A stretch of 39,446 nucleotides of DNA from Planctomycetaceae bacterium (GCA_028284885.1 JANQQW010000328.1:1-39446), one strand, 5' to 3'; numbered from the stretch's first letter, positions 18,000-27,477 are shown. A program made the numbers and translations. Notes: generated from the sequence alone by a model not told the origin.

Positions 18000-19805
18000 G
18001 TGACTTCTGCGCTCGACTCACCGAGGGCCACGTCGTTCGAGTCCGATCGCAGTACGGTGTCCGTCTCCGTGTCCAAGATCGTCGTCATCAACGAGTTCCT
18101 CGAAGTTCTCGAGAAGAGCGAGTTGCTCTCCCGCGAACGGTTCGACGCACTGGTCGACGAGCTGGAGCTGGACCAGGCGGCAACGGCGAAGGACGCCGCC
18201 CGCAAGCTGATCAGGGCCAGCGCCCTGACCGCCTTCCAGGCCGAACGCCTGCTGCACGGCCGGTACCGCGGCTTCTTCATCGGCCCGTACAAGGTCGTCA
18301 ACCTGCTCGGTTCGGGCGGCATGGGCTGCATCTTCCAGGCGGTCCACGCGAAGTCCGGCGAGAAGGTCGCCCTCAAGGTCCTCAACGACGCGGCGAAGAA
18401 CGACGCCGGCATGCTGACCCGCTTCGAACTCGAGGCCCGCGCGGGCGTGCGGCTCGACCACCCGGACATCGTCCGCACCTTCAAGGTCGACCAGTCCAGC
18501 CACGTCGCCTACGTCGTCATGGAGTTCGTCGAGGGCATCAACCTCCACGAGCACACCGTGCTGCACGGAACCTGCAGCTGGCCGCAGGTCTGCGACTTCA
18601 TGCTGCAGGCCGCCCGCGGGCTGCAGCACGCCCACGAGAACGGCATCGTCCACCGGGACGTGAAGCCCTCGAACCTGCTCGTCAGCACGGACGGTCGCGT
18701 CCGCATCCTCGACTTCGGCCTCGCCATGCTCGACGGCAACGAGCAGGAGGACGAGTTCACGCTCGCGATGATCTTCGGGCACGACTGCCTCGGCACGTCC
18801 GACTACATGCCGCCCGAGCAGTCCAAGGACAGCCACCGCGTCGACGCCCGGGCCGACGTCTACAGCCTCGGCTGCACGTTCTACTACGGGCTCACCGGCA
18901 ACGCGCCCTACCCGGCCGAGACGAACTCCAAGAAGATCGAGGCGCACCGCACCCGCCCGGTGCCCGACGTCCGGAAGGCCGCTCCCGAGGTGCCGGCCGA
19001 GATCGCGAAGGTCGTCGCGCGGATGATGGCCAAGTCCCCGAAGGACCGCTTCCAGTCGATGGACGAGGTGATCGCCGTCCTCGAACCGTTCGCGAAGCGG
19101 AAGCCGCTCGACTTCGACTTCGACCGCGTACTCCGCATCCGCGCGAACGACACCCGACGCCGGATGGCCCGAGAGCGGAAGGAGAAACGCCGCTCGGCCG
19201 GTCGCTCGTCACTCGTCGTCGGCTCGACGACCGGGTCGACGATGTCCGGCATCCTCGCCGGCGACGACTTGAAGTCCGGGTCGCGGGCCTCCACGATCGT
19301 CGGCGAGGGGGACACCTCCGCCCACGAGGACTTCCGCGCGAAGAGCGACGACGCGATCCCCGACGCCTCGACGATGGCCCACGAACTCGCCGAGCGGTTC
19401 GCCGAGGTCCCGCCCGACCACCAGCTCCGCCGGCTCGACACGGGCGAACGGGTCACCCTCGGCCACAAGCAGTTCGTCATCGGTCGCGGCACCGGCTGCG
19501 ACGTCCGGCTCGGCGGTCGCGAGATTTCCACGCGACACTGCCAGCTCGAGTACGAGAACGGCGGCTGGTTCCTCAGCGACCTCGACAGCAAGAACGGCGT
19601 GCTTGTCAACGGCGCGAAGACGAAGAAGCGAAACCTCGTCCACGGAGACGTCATCGGCGTCGGCCGGACGGCCGAGTACCGCTTCGAGCACGTCGCCACC
19701 GTCGAACGCGAACGGGGTCGCGGCCGTACGCTGACGTTCGCGGTCGTCGGCACACTCGGGCTGCTCGCCGTTGCCGCCTGTATCGTGCTCTGGCTGGCCC
19801 AGTGA
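18000..19805 (+). CDS. Ser/Thr protein kinase with FHA domain and C-terminal membrane anchor
   Basis: The 601-residue product has a helical N-terminal region (27-90), a complete kinase domain (about 97-365), a basic linker, an FHA domain (about 490-560) and a C-terminal membrane helix (577-599). Kinase motifs: GSGGMG (104-109), Lys125, HRDVKPSN (218-225), DFG (238-240), PPEQ. FHA motifs: FVIGRG, the S-T-R-H-C segment and DLDSKNGVLVNG, which bind phosphothreonine. It probably recognises phosphorylated partners, perhaps products of the kinase upstream. The start is unsure: GTG codons at 18000, 18057 and 18069 are in frame and none has a clear ribosome-binding site. It ends 6 bp from a convergent gene. 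Confidence 0.88.
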   Translation: MTSALDSPRATSFESDRSTVSVSVSKIVVINEFLEVLEKSELLSRERFDALVDELELDQAATAKDAARKLIRASALTAFQAERLLHGRYRGFFIGPYKVVNLLGSGGMGCIFQAVHAKSGEKVALKVLNDAAKNDAGMLTRFELEARAGVRLDHPDIVRTFKVDQSSHVAYVVMEFVEGINLHEHTVLHGTCSWPQVCDFMLQAARGLQHAHENGIVHRDVKPSNLLVSTDGRVRILDFGLAMLDGNEQEDEFTLAMIFGHDCLGTSDYMPPEQSKDSHRVDARADVYSLGCTFYYGLTGNAPYPAETNSKKIEAHRTRPVPDVRKAAPEVPAEIAKVVARMMAKSPKDRFQSMDEVIAVLEPFAKRKPLDFDFDRVLRIRANDTRRRMARERKEKRRSAGRSSLVVGSTTGSTMSGILAGDDLKSGSRASTIVGEGDTSAHEDFRAKSDDAIPDASTMAHELAERFAEVPPDHQLRRLDTGERVTLGHKQFVIGRGTGCDVRLGGREISTRHCQLEYENGGWFLSDLDSKNGVLVNGAKTKKRNLVHGDVIGVGRTAEYRFEHVATVERERGRGRTLTFAVVGTLGLLAVAACIVLWLAQ

Positions 19806-19811
19806 CGCCCG

Positions 19812-21929
19812 CTACCTCGCCGGCACCTTGTTCACCGTGCCGTAGAGCACGTCCCGGAGCTCCGTGCCGTCGGCCGCCCGCACGTCGTAGGTGATCCCCA
19901 TCTGCATCACCGGCACCACGTCCTCCTCGAAGACGAGTCGCACCGTCCGGCCGTCGTCCGAGACCTCGACGTCCTCCAGGAAGACCTCCTCGCGACCGGT
20001 CTTCCGCGGCTCGCTGACGAGGTAGTCCTTGCTGCCGTACTCCTTCGAGTACCGGTAGTTCCACTGCTCGACGGCCCAGTTCTGTGGGTCGCCGGCCGAC
20101 TCCCGGTCGAGCGGTTCGGAGAACACGAGCTCGACGCCGGTGCGCTTCACGTGGAACTCGACCGGCAGGTGGGCGGGCTTCCCGGTGCACCGGACCCGTT
20201 GCAGGCAGCCGTCCTTTGCGGCCGACGTCTGCCAGCCCCGCAGCCCGCAGACGTAGAGGTGTCCGTCCGACCCGAACCGCCCCCGCATCACGCCCGACTC
20301 GAAGAACATCGGCAGCCGCACGGTCGCCCCCTGGGCCACGCCGTCCACCCGCTCGAACGGCACGGCGAGCATGGCGCACTGCCCGTAGGAGAAGTGCAGC
20401 ATCATGCCGGACAGCGGGCCGAACCCCTTCTCGGGGGCCCAGGTCTGCCCGCCGGACGAGTTGTCCTGCAGCCGCGGCATCCAGCAGATCGGCGGGTCGT
20501 ACCCCAACGGTCGGTCGGGCGTCACCTTCGGGCCGGCGAAGCCGTACCAGCCGTTCTCCTTCACCTCGAAGATGCCCGAGGCCGGCGTCCAGGTCCCCTC
20601 CTGCGGGGCGGCCGTGACCATCCCGGTCGGCGAGACCCCCAGCCCGACCGGGTTGCGGAACCCCTTCGCGATCGACTCGCTGCGCGCGCCGTCCTTCGAG
20701 ACCCGCACGACCCCCTCGTGAGCCCGGATGTAGTACAGGTTGCCGTCCGGATCGGTCTCCAGACAGGCCGCGTAGTCGTGCCCGCTCGTCGAGGTCTGCC
20801 CGGCGTTGTTCACGTTGACGTACGTGTCCGCCTCGCCGTTTCCGTCGATGTCCTGCAACCGGGTAATCTGGTCGCGGCCGAGGACGTGGACCTCACCGTC
20901 GACGACCTTCAGCCCAAGCGGTTGGTGCAGTCCGGTCGCGAAACGATGCCAGGCGACCTCGTCGAGACCGTCGTCGACTCCCCGAACGAGCCAGACCTCG
21001 CCGTAGAGCGTGCAGACGGCGAGCGTGCCGTCGGGCAGGAAGTCGAGGCCGGTGAGGAACATCAGCGAATTCCACGGGTTCTCGAACGGGACGCCGATCG
21101 TGTCGACGACGTAGGCGCTGTCACTCGCCCCCGTTTCCCCCTTCGTCACGACCGGCTCCCAACGGCGTTTCGGCAACTTCAAGGTCGGGAGCTTGAGGAC
21201 TTCGGCGGCGAGCGTGTTCCCTGTGTCGGGCTCCGCAACCGCGGCCCGGGAAATCACCTTGAAACTCACCTGTTGCCGCCCTGCGCGAATCTTGATCGCG
21301 GGCTCGTTGAGCGGTGGCTTGGCGACTCGTTCGGGAACGTCTTCGACGAGTTGAAGCGTGACTGGGTGCTTTGACTTCTCGAGCGGCAGCAAGAGCCGGA
21401 TGTCCCGATCGGCTGAGCCGATTCGAAAGGTCCTGACCACGGTTGCGCCGTCGGTGGGAAGCCGCTGCACCGACTCCTGGACGCGGACACCGTCCACTGC
21501 GTACTCGAAGATCACGCCCCCTTGCTGAACTGCGTGACCGAAGAACCGAATCTTGGCCTTGCCCCACGCTGGTCCGGCATCGACCCACTGCACCTCGCCG
21601 TCGATTTGCGGGGCGCGGACGATGCCGAACTTCTCGGCGTCGAACTTCAGGAAGCCACCCGTCCAAGCGGCCCGTGGGGTCATCGTCGCGAGGTCGTAGG
21701 CTATCGTCGTGTCGTTCCCGACCTTGATCGACAGCCCCTTCGCGATCGTTCCGGTCGGGGTCGGCAGCACGCTGGCGAGGAACGGACCGACGTCGGTCTG
21801 GTTCCAGCGGCCGTCCTTGTTCCGCGAGCGGTCCCACGTCGCCCCCGGGTCGGCCGGGCGCCCGTCCGCCCAGACCGGCGGCAGCGAGCAGGCGAGCAGC
21901 AACGTCACGAGCAGCGAGCGGCGGGACAT
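19812..21929 (-). CDS. Secreted beta-propeller protein, DUF6797-like
   Basis: The 705-residue product has a signal peptide (MSRRSLLVTLLLACSLPPVWA) and then a region of about 250 residues resembling DUF6797 of PVC bacteria (TTIAYDLATMTPRAAWTGGF near 75-95). A propeller region follows, with glucose/sorbosone dehydrogenase-like motifs such as TGLDFLPDGTLAVCTLYGEVW, PLGLKVVDGEVHVLGRDQITRL, DIDGNGEADTY and GFRNPVGLGVSPTG. A C-terminal beta domain follows. DIDGNGEAD is a calcium-binding-type loop. In related proteins this architecture often carries a cytochrome c domain; none is seen here. GAGGAGACGAC precedes the ATG at 21929. It probably works in the periplasm on sugars, but the substrate is unknown. 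Confidence 0.75.
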   Translation of the reverse strand: MSRRSLLVTLLLACSLPPVWADGRPADPGATWDRSRNKDGRWNQTDVGPFLASVLPTPTGTIAKGLSIKVGNDTTIAYDLATMTPRAAWTGGFLKFDAEKFGIVRAPQIDGEVQWVDAGPAWGKAKIRFFGHAVQQGGVIFEYAVDGVRVQESVQRLPTDGATVVRTFRIGSADRDIRLLLPLEKSKHPVTLQLVEDVPERVAKPPLNEPAIKIRAGRQQVSFKVISRAAVAEPDTGNTLAAEVLKLPTLKLPKRRWEPVVTKGETGASDSAYVVDTIGVPFENPWNSLMFLTGLDFLPDGTLAVCTLYGEVWLVRGVDDGLDEVAWHRFATGLHQPLGLKVVDGEVHVLGRDQITRLQDIDGNGEADTYVNVNNAGQTSTSGHDYAACLETDPDGNLYYIRAHEGVVRVSKDGARSESIAKGFRNPVGLGVSPTGMVTAAPQEGTWTPASGIFEVKENGWYGFAGPKVTPDRPLGYDPPICWMPRLQDNSSGGQTWAPEKGFGPLSGMMLHFSYGQCAMLAVPFERVDGVAQGATVRLPMFFESGVMRGRFGSDGHLYVCGLRGWQTSAAKDGCLQRVRCTGKPAHLPVEFHVKRTGVELVFSEPLDRESAGDPQNWAVEQWNYRYSKEYGSKDYLVSEPRKTGREEVFLEDVEVSDDGRTVRLVFEEDVVPVMQMGITYDVRAADGTELRDVLYGTVNKVPAR

Positions 21930-22053
21930 GTCGTCTCCTCGACACGAGGGGGTGAGCGTCGATGCAGCGTAGCCGGTGGCGCGTCCACGTTGAACGTCCC
22001 CGACTGGACCACCTCGTTGACCCCGGCCCCCGAGAGGCGGAGAATCGGCGTCC

Positions 22054-23082
22054 ATGTTCAGGTCACTCGCCCTTTTCGTCCTGCTCTCGCCGAACGGGTC
22101 GGCGTTCGCCGAGGAGACGGCCATCGACGAGGGGGCCGTGCGGCAGTCGGTGGAACGAGGCCTCGCCTTGGTGACGGCCGCCGCTCGCCGGTACCCCGAG
22201 CACCGCAAGTGCTTCTCCTGCCACCACCAGACGCTGCCGTTGTTCGCCGCCCGAACGGCCCGTGATGCCGGCTTCGAGGTGCCCGTCGACTTCGACCAGG
22301 AGGTGCTGGGCTTCACGGCCAGGTTCTTCGACGGCAAGCGGGAGCGGCTCGCCGAGGGCCAGCCGATCGGCGGCCGCGACGCGACGGTCGCCTACGGCCT
22401 CTGGGCATACGAGACCGTCGGGGCCGAGCCGAACGAGACGACGGCCGCGCTCGTCGAGTCGCTGCTCCGTTCGCAGCGGGAGGACGGCTCGTGGCATCCG
22501 CCGTCGAAACAACGTCCGCCGCTCGCCGAGTCGCCCGTCACGCTGAGCACACTCGCCGCCCTCGGCTTCGAGAAGTACGCCACCGAGGAGCAGACGGACT
22601 GCGTCGCGAAGGCGAACGAACGGATCCGCAAGCTGCTCGCCACCTTCGAGCCGAAGACGCACGAGGACTTCGTCTTCCGACTCTGGGGCCGGTGGTTGCT
22701 CGACGAGGACGAGAGCGGGATCGAGAACGCTCGACGCACTCTCCTCGCCCGGCAGCGAGCGGACGGCGGCTTCGCCCAGAGTGGCGAACTCGAGTCGGAC
22801 GCCTACGCGACCGGGCAGGCGTTGTACGTCCTGCTCGACACGGGGACGACGACGGACGACGAGGCCGTTCGGCGGTCGGTCGCGTTCCTGCTGAAGTCCC
22901 AGCTGGAAGACGGATCGTGGCACGTGAAGTCGCGGGCGAAGCCGGTGCAGGTCTACTTCGACAACGGCGACCCGCACGGGAGAGACCAGTTCATCTCCAC
23001 GCCCGCCACCGCGTGGGCCGTGGCCGGGCTGGCGAAGTCGCTGACGCCCCCGGCGACCGAGAGCGGGGACGCGAGCGAATGA
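22054..23082 (+). CDS. Secreted squalene-cyclase-like alpha-toroid protein with CxxCH motif
   Basis: The 342-residue product has a short signal peptide (to about residue 20) and then repeats of the prenyltransferase/squalene-oxidase type: LLRSQREDGSWHPP, LLARQRADGGFAQSG and LLKSQLEDGSWHVKS, each with the Q-x-DGxW/F signature. Near the N-terminus KCFSCHHQTLP (Cys53, Cys56, His57) forms a CxxCH sequence, the covalent heme c attachment motif. The catalytic DxDD of squalene-hopene cyclase is not visible, so cyclase activity is unlikely. It is divergent from the DUF6797-like gene. Its stop overlaps the ATG of the next gene (ATGA), so the two are translationally coupled. Confidence 0.75.
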   Translation: MFRSLALFVLLSPNGSAFAEETAIDEGAVRQSVERGLALVTAAARRYPEHRKCFSCHHQTLPLFAARTARDAGFEVPVDFDQEVLGFTARFFDGKRERLAEGQPIGGRDATVAYGLWAYETVGAEPNETTAALVESLLRSQREDGSWHPPSKQRPPLAESPVTLSTLAALGFEKYATEEQTDCVAKANERIRKLLATFEPKTHEDFVFRLWGRWLLDEDESGIENARRTLLARQRADGGFAQSGELESDAYATGQALYVLLDTGTTTDDEAVRRSVAFLLKSQLEDGSWHVKSRAKPVQVYFDNGDPHGRDQFISTPATAWAVAGLAKSLTPPATESGDASE

Positions 23083-24389
23083 CTCCGAGACTCCCGCTGC
23101 TGTACCTGTTCTGCGTGCCGCTCGTGCCGTTCGCCCTCGTGGCGTGGCTGCCGTGGACGGGCGGCGTCGGGCTGGTGATGGTGCTGGTCGCGTTCATCGT
23201 CGGCCTGGTCGACCTGCTGCTCTCGCCGCGGCTGTCCGAGGTGGGCGTCGGTCGCGAGGTGGGCGAGGTGATCAGCGTCGGCGTGGAAAACCTCGTGCGG
23301 CTGCGGTTCGTGCACCGCGGGAAGAGCGAGCGGACGATCGAGGTCGAGGACGAACCGCCGCAGCCGAGCGACCGGCCCGGGCTGCCGCTCGAAGTGACGC
23401 TGCGGCCGGGTCGCGAACGGGTCGCCTCGTACCACGTCGTCCCGCACCGGCGGGGTCTGTCGAAGTTCGGCTCGGTCCACCTTCGCTGCCGCAGCCGGCT
23501 CGGGCTGTGGCTGCTGCAGGAGACCCGCGACCTCGCCCAGCCGGTCAGCATCTACCCGGACGTGCAGCAGGTTCGCCGCGTGGAGCTGCTGGCTCGCATG
23601 AACCGGCTGGCCGAGGCGGGCGTGCGGCTCTCCCGGCTGCGGGGCCGCGGCTCGGACTTCGACCGCCTCCGCGAGTACCGCCGCGAGGACGAGTACCGCA
23701 GCATCGACTGGAAGGCGACGGCCCGCACCCGCGAACTCGTCAGCCGCGAGTACGTCGTCGAGCGGAACCAGAGCGTGCTGTTCCTGCTCGACCAGGGCCG
23801 TTCGATGTGCAACGAGGCGGACGGCATCTCGCACTTCGACCGGGCCCTGAACGCGGCGATCTTCCTCAGCCACGTCGCCCTCCGGCAGGGGGACACCGTC
23901 GGTCTGCTCTCGTGCTCGAACCAGGTGGAACGCTGGGTTCCGCCGGTCCGCGGCGTCGGGGCGGTCCGCAGCATCGTCCGGCAGACGTACGACCTGAAGC
24001 CGGTGTACGAGGCGACCGACTACGAGGCGATGGTGAAGAGCCTTCGCGTGCGGCACCGGAAACGGTCGCTCGTGGTGCTGCTGACGTACGCCCTCGACGA
24101 CGTGCACCTGAAGACGATCGCCGACCACATGCGGATGCTCCGGCGGCCGCACCTCGTGATGGGGGCGTTCCTGCGGAACGTGCCGCTGCAGGAACGGGTC
24201 GACTCGATGCCGACGAGCGAGCGGGACGCCTTCCGCGTGGCGGCCGCCGCCGACCTGCTGGCCGCCCAGACGAAGCAGCTCGCCGAACTCGAGCAGTCGG
24301 GTCTGCTGATCGTCGATGCCGTGCCGGAGCAACTCTCGGCCGAGCTGATCAGCGGGTACCTGGAGGTGAAGGCCCGGCACCTGCTGTGA
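23079..24389 (+). CDS. DUF58 domain membrane protein
   Basis: The 436-residue product has two N-terminal hydrophobic helices (LLYLFCVPLVPFALVAWLPW and VGLVMVLVAFIVGLVDLLL), a beta-rich middle and a C-terminal DUF58 / von Willebrand A-like domain. Seen: the DUF58 signature GRGSDFDRLREYRREDEYRS followed by IDWKATARTRELVSREY, then the VWA strand VLFLLDQGRSM with a MIDAS-like D-x-G/S-x-S variant. DUF58 proteins usually work with MoxR ATPases in assembling or maturing secreted complexes; no moxR gene is in the window. The ATG overlaps the stop of the toroid gene. A second, shorter DUF58 protein lies 2 kb downstream. Confidence 0.88.
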   Translation: MTPRLPLLYLFCVPLVPFALVAWLPWTGGVGLVMVLVAFIVGLVDLLLSPRLSEVGVGREVGEVISVGVENLVRLRFVHRGKSERTIEVEDEPPQPSDRPGLPLEVTLRPGRERVASYHVVPHRRGLSKFGSVHLRCRSRLGLWLLQETRDLAQPVSIYPDVQQVRRVELLARMNRLAEAGVRLSRLRGRGSDFDRLREYRREDEYRSIDWKATARTRELVSREYVVERNQSVLFLLDQGRSMCNEADGISHFDRALNAAIFLSHVALRQGDTVGLLSCSNQVERWVPPVRGVGAVRSIVRQTYDLKPVYEATDYEAMVKSLRVRHRKRSLVVLLTYALDDVHLKTIADHMRMLRRPHLVMGAFLRNVPLQERVDSMPTSERDAFRVAAAADLLAAQTKQLAELEQSGLLIVDAVPEQLSAELISGYLEVKARHLL

Positions 24390-24464
24390 GGCAAGCGCGG
24401 TGGAGTGTCTGCCCCCCGGTGCCGCGTGCCGACTCGTTCTCGGGCCGCCAACTCGGAACGCGGC

Positions 24465-26159
24465 CTACACCGGTCGCTCGCCCGCCACGTCCACGTCGCC
24501 GCGTTCGATGTGCATCGTGGAACTCGGCAGCGCGAACTCGATGCCGGCGGCGGCGAAGCGTTCCTTGATCTCGAGGTTCACCTGCTGCGACAGGGCGAGG
24601 AAGTCCCAGTAGTTCGGCGGGTGGTACCAGTACAGGACCTTCAGGTTCAACGAGTCCTCGTTGAATTCGTCGAGGAACACCCGCGGCGGGAAGTCCGGGG
24701 CCTGCCCGACGTGGTCCTCCAGGATCCCGCGGACGATCGCAACGGCCTCGTCCGCCTTCTCGGGCGAGGTGTCGATCGGCAACCGCAGGTTCGTGTGCCG
24801 TCGGATGTGCGGACGGCGGCCGATGTTCTCGATGTCGACGCGGGCCATCTGCTCGTTCGGGATCGTCACCTGGTGGCCGGTCAGCGTGCGAATGCGGGTC
24901 GATCGCAGGCCGATCTCCTCGACCACGCCGTCGTACCCGTGGGCGACGATCCGCTCGCCGAGGCGGAACGGCTTGTCGAACAGGATCATCAGGCTGCCGA
25001 ACAGGTTCTTGAGCATGTCCTGCGCCGCGAGTGCGAGGGCGACGCCGCCGACGCCGGCACCGGCGAGCAACGTCGTCAGCGGGATACCCAGGTACTGTCC
25101 GCCTTCGAGGAACACGATGACGGCCACCACGAGGCCGAGCAGTCGGCCGACCAGGCGCACGAGCTGCTCGTCGAGTCCGCGCGGCTTCATTCGCCGAGAG
25201 GAGACGATCGTCTCGATGATCCGCACGTTCACGCCGAGCACCAACGCGACCAGCGCAAAGAGGATGCAGAGGTCCATCACGAACCGCACCGTCAGCAGCG
25301 TCGTCCCGGAGATGACGAGATGGTCACGGAGCAGGCTGTTCACGCCGATCGGCACGAGGAACACGACGACCGGGGCCCACAGCGTGACCCAGTACCGGAA
25401 CAGGTTCTGGCCGCGGAACTCGGCCGTCTTCTGTCCGGCGATCCGGTAGACCACGAACACCACGGCGATCGCCAACGACAGCAGCAGGAACAGCCCGATC
25501 CACTGCCAGACCGCCTGCCCGAGCACGCGGAACAGGAACCAGTCCGGCAGAGCCAACACCAACTTCGCCAACCACGCCTGCCGCGGCATCGAGACGAACC
25601 AGTTGTGGAACCCCTTCGACGGACGCGTGCGGACGTACGGCAGGTGCTCCACGCGGTCGTAGAACGAGACCGCGTTCGCGACGGTCTCCTGGGTGAAGAG
25701 GTACTCGCCGGCTCGCGGCCCGTCGGCGACGCGGGCGATGGTCAGCGTGGTCTGCGGCACCACCCACCGCTCGGGCAGCTCGTCGTCGCCCCAGCCGGGG
25801 CCGCCGGGAATCGACGACGCCTCGATCGGCGGCAACCGGTCGAGGATCTCCTTCAGGCAGACCGTCGCCTCGCCGGCCCGGTACTCCTTCAGGAACTCGG
25901 CCTCCCCGGTCATGTCGAGGCAGCGAAACGTCCGCTCGACGACGTCGAGTAGACGACGGTCCTTGTCTCGTGAGACGAGTCCCTGCCGCCGCTCGATCCA
26001 CTCGTAGATCTCGTCGCAGCCGGCGACGAACGTGCGGTAGGTGTCGAACGGCGAGGAGGTGTCGGGCGGCTCGAGCGGGAAGACGGCGTCGTCCGCGTGA
26101 ACCGGACTCGCGACTGCCAGCAGGACGACCGCAACGGCGAGGGGGAGTCGGCGAGGCAT
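24465..26159 (-). CDS. MscS-family mechanosensitive channel with periplasmic N-terminal domain
   Basis: The 564-residue product has a signal peptide (ending near PVHADD), a periplasmic domain of about 180 residues, four to five membrane helices (about 210-390) and the MscS core. Seen: the pore helix region GVGGVALALAAQDMLKNLFGS, rich in Gly/Ala as in MscS TM3, followed by the beta domain (FRLGERIV, GVVEEIGLRSTRIRTLTGHQ, TIPNEQMA) and the alpha/beta C-terminal domain. Such channels release solutes under membrane tension. The ATG at 26159 is fixed by the signal peptide. It is convergent with the first DUF58 gene and divergent from the second. Confidence 0.92.
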   Translation of the reverse strand: MPRRLPLAVAVVLLAVASPVHADDAVFPLEPPDTSSPFDTYRTFVAGCDEIYEWIERRQGLVSRDKDRRLLDVVERTFRCLDMTGEAEFLKEYRAGEATVCLKEILDRLPPIEASSIPGGPGWGDDELPERWVVPQTTLTIARVADGPRAGEYLFTQETVANAVSFYDRVEHLPYVRTRPSKGFHNWFVSMPRQAWLAKLVLALPDWFLFRVLGQAVWQWIGLFLLLSLAIAVVFVVYRIAGQKTAEFRGQNLFRYWVTLWAPVVVFLVPIGVNSLLRDHLVISGTTLLTVRFVMDLCILFALVALVLGVNVRIIETIVSSRRMKPRGLDEQLVRLVGRLLGLVVAVIVFLEGGQYLGIPLTTLLAGAGVGGVALALAAQDMLKNLFGSLMILFDKPFRLGERIVAHGYDGVVEEIGLRSTRIRTLTGHQVTIPNEQMARVDIENIGRRPHIRRHTNLRLPIDTSPEKADEAVAIVRGILEDHVGQAPDFPPRVFLDEFNEDSLNLKVLYWYHPPNYWDFLALSQQVNLEIKERFAAAGIEFALPSSTMHIERGDVDVAGERPV

Positions 26160-26323
26160 GGCACCGCGGGACAGGAGGAACGTCGTCGGGCACTCCTCCG
26201 TGGCCCACCGACGACGAGTGTACCCGAGAAGGCGTGCTCGTGGGCAAGTACGCGACGTTGCAAGCGGCCCGGTTCGGGTGATTCAATGCAGGGCGTCCGC
26301 ACGTTCGCCGAGGTCCGTCCCGT

Positions 26324-27214
26324 TTGCCCAAGTTCCTCGACCCCGCCGTTCTCGCGAGGATCGACTCGCTCGAGGTCCGGGCGCGGATGATCGTGGAGGG
26401 CTACGTCTCCGGCGCGCACCGCAGCCCGTACCACGGGTTCTCCGTCGAGTTCGCCGAGCACCGCGAGTACGTCCCGGGCGACGACCTGCGGTACGTCGAC
26501 TGGAAGGTGTTCGGCCGCAGCGACCGCTTCTACCTGAAGCGGTTCGAGGAGGAGACGAACTTCGACTGCCACCTGCTGCTCGACGCCAGCGAGTCGATGT
26601 CCTACCGCAGCGACGGCGTCGCGATGTCGAAGTTCGACTACGCCCGCACGCTGGCCGCGTCGCTGGCCTACCTCGTGGTGAAGCAGCAGGACGCCGTCGG
26701 CCTGGGCACCTTCGACCGCGAGGTCACCCGCCTCGTCCCCCCCTCCGGCAAGGTCGCGCAGGTCGGCACGTTGTGCGAGATGATGGAGCAGACGACCGCC
26801 GAGCACGAGACGTCGCTGGGCCCCATCCTGCACGAACTCGCCGACCGCATCCGCCGCCGCGGCCTCGTCGTCCTGATCAGCGACCTGTTCGACGACGTCG
26901 ACTCGCTGCTGCTCGGCCTCCGCCACCTCCGCCACCGCCGGCACGACGTGCTCGCCCTGCAGGTGGTCGACCCGGCCGAGCAGGACTTCCCGTTCGACGA
27001 CCCCACGCTGTTCAAGGGGATGGAGGGCCTGCCGGAGCAGATGACCGAGCCGCGGTCGCTGCGGCGTGCCTACCGGCGGGAGTTCGAGACGTTCCTGAAG
27101 TCGATCCGTCGCGGCTGCCGCGCCGCCCGCGTCGAGCACGCCCTCGTCCGCACGGACCAGCCGGTGGACCAGGTCCTCTCGAGCGTGTTGTCCGGCCGCA
27201 TGCCACTCGGGTGA
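26324..27214 (+). CDS. DUF58 domain protein (soluble)
   Basis: The 296-residue product is a soluble DUF58 protein. Seen: SGAHRSPYHGFSVEFAEHRE and YVPGDDLRYVDWKVFGRSDR, the DUF58 signature, then the VWA-like strand CHLLLDASESMSY (near residue 86), a D-A-S-E-S version of the MIDAS motif. It has no signal peptide or membrane helix. The start appears to be a TTG at 26324 with GAGGT about 10 nt upstream; no in-frame ATG is available. It ends 83 bp before the tRNA-Val gene. Together with the membrane DUF58 protein it suggests a MoxR-type system whose ATPase is elsewhere. Confidence 0.88.
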   Translation: MPKFLDPAVLARIDSLEVRARMIVEGYVSGAHRSPYHGFSVEFAEHREYVPGDDLRYVDWKVFGRSDRFYLKRFEEETNFDCHLLLDASESMSYRSDGVAMSKFDYARTLAASLAYLVVKQQDAVGLGTFDREVTRLVPPSGKVAQVGTLCEMMEQTTAEHETSLGPILHELADRIRRRGLVVLISDLFDDVDSLLLGLRHLRHRRHDVLALQVVDPAEQDFPFDDPTLFKGMEGLPEQMTEPRSLRRAYRREFETFLKSIRRGCRAARVEHALVRTDQPVDQVLSSVLSGRMPLG

Positions 27215-27242
27215 ACGCGGAAACGCGTCGGACCGCGCGAAC

Positions 27243-27271
27243 TTGTCAACGTGAAAGGGCGTCGGTACAAG
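27243..27271 (+). promoter_or_regulatory. Promoter of tRNA-Val
   Basis: TTGTCA (27243-27248) and TACAAG (27266-27271) are separated by exactly 17 bp, placing the transcription start about 20 nt before the tRNA. Confidence 0.65.
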
Positions 27272-27297
27272 ACATCGTGGCCTTCGCGGCCGCAATT

Positions 27298-27370
<73 letters not shown>

Positions 27371-27390
27371 CTGATCACAACCTGTTGCCG

Positions 27391-27469
27391 AGTCGCCAGT
27401 AGCGACTACCCGCCTCGCGGCGGTGCGGTGCGAAACGGAGCCCTACTACCACCTAGAAAAGTGGTAGTA
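27391..27469. promoter_or_regulatory. Inverted repeats between tRNA and integrase: candidate att/operator region
   Basis: Two perfect inverted repeats occupy the gap between tRNA-Val and the integrase: AGTCGC-CAGTA-GCGACT (27391-27407) and TACTACCAC-8 nt-GTGGTAGTA (27444-27469). The second lies 8 bp before the integrase GTG. They may be integrase arm sites, an operator of the integrase gene or, for the first, a tRNA terminator. Confidence 0.55.
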
Positions 27470-27477
27470 CGACGACC

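Noticed and set aside
15142..18021. A long minus-strand open frame opposite the Cache kinase.
   Set aside because: All kinase motifs are on the plus strand; this frame also runs across intergenic sequence without any domain.
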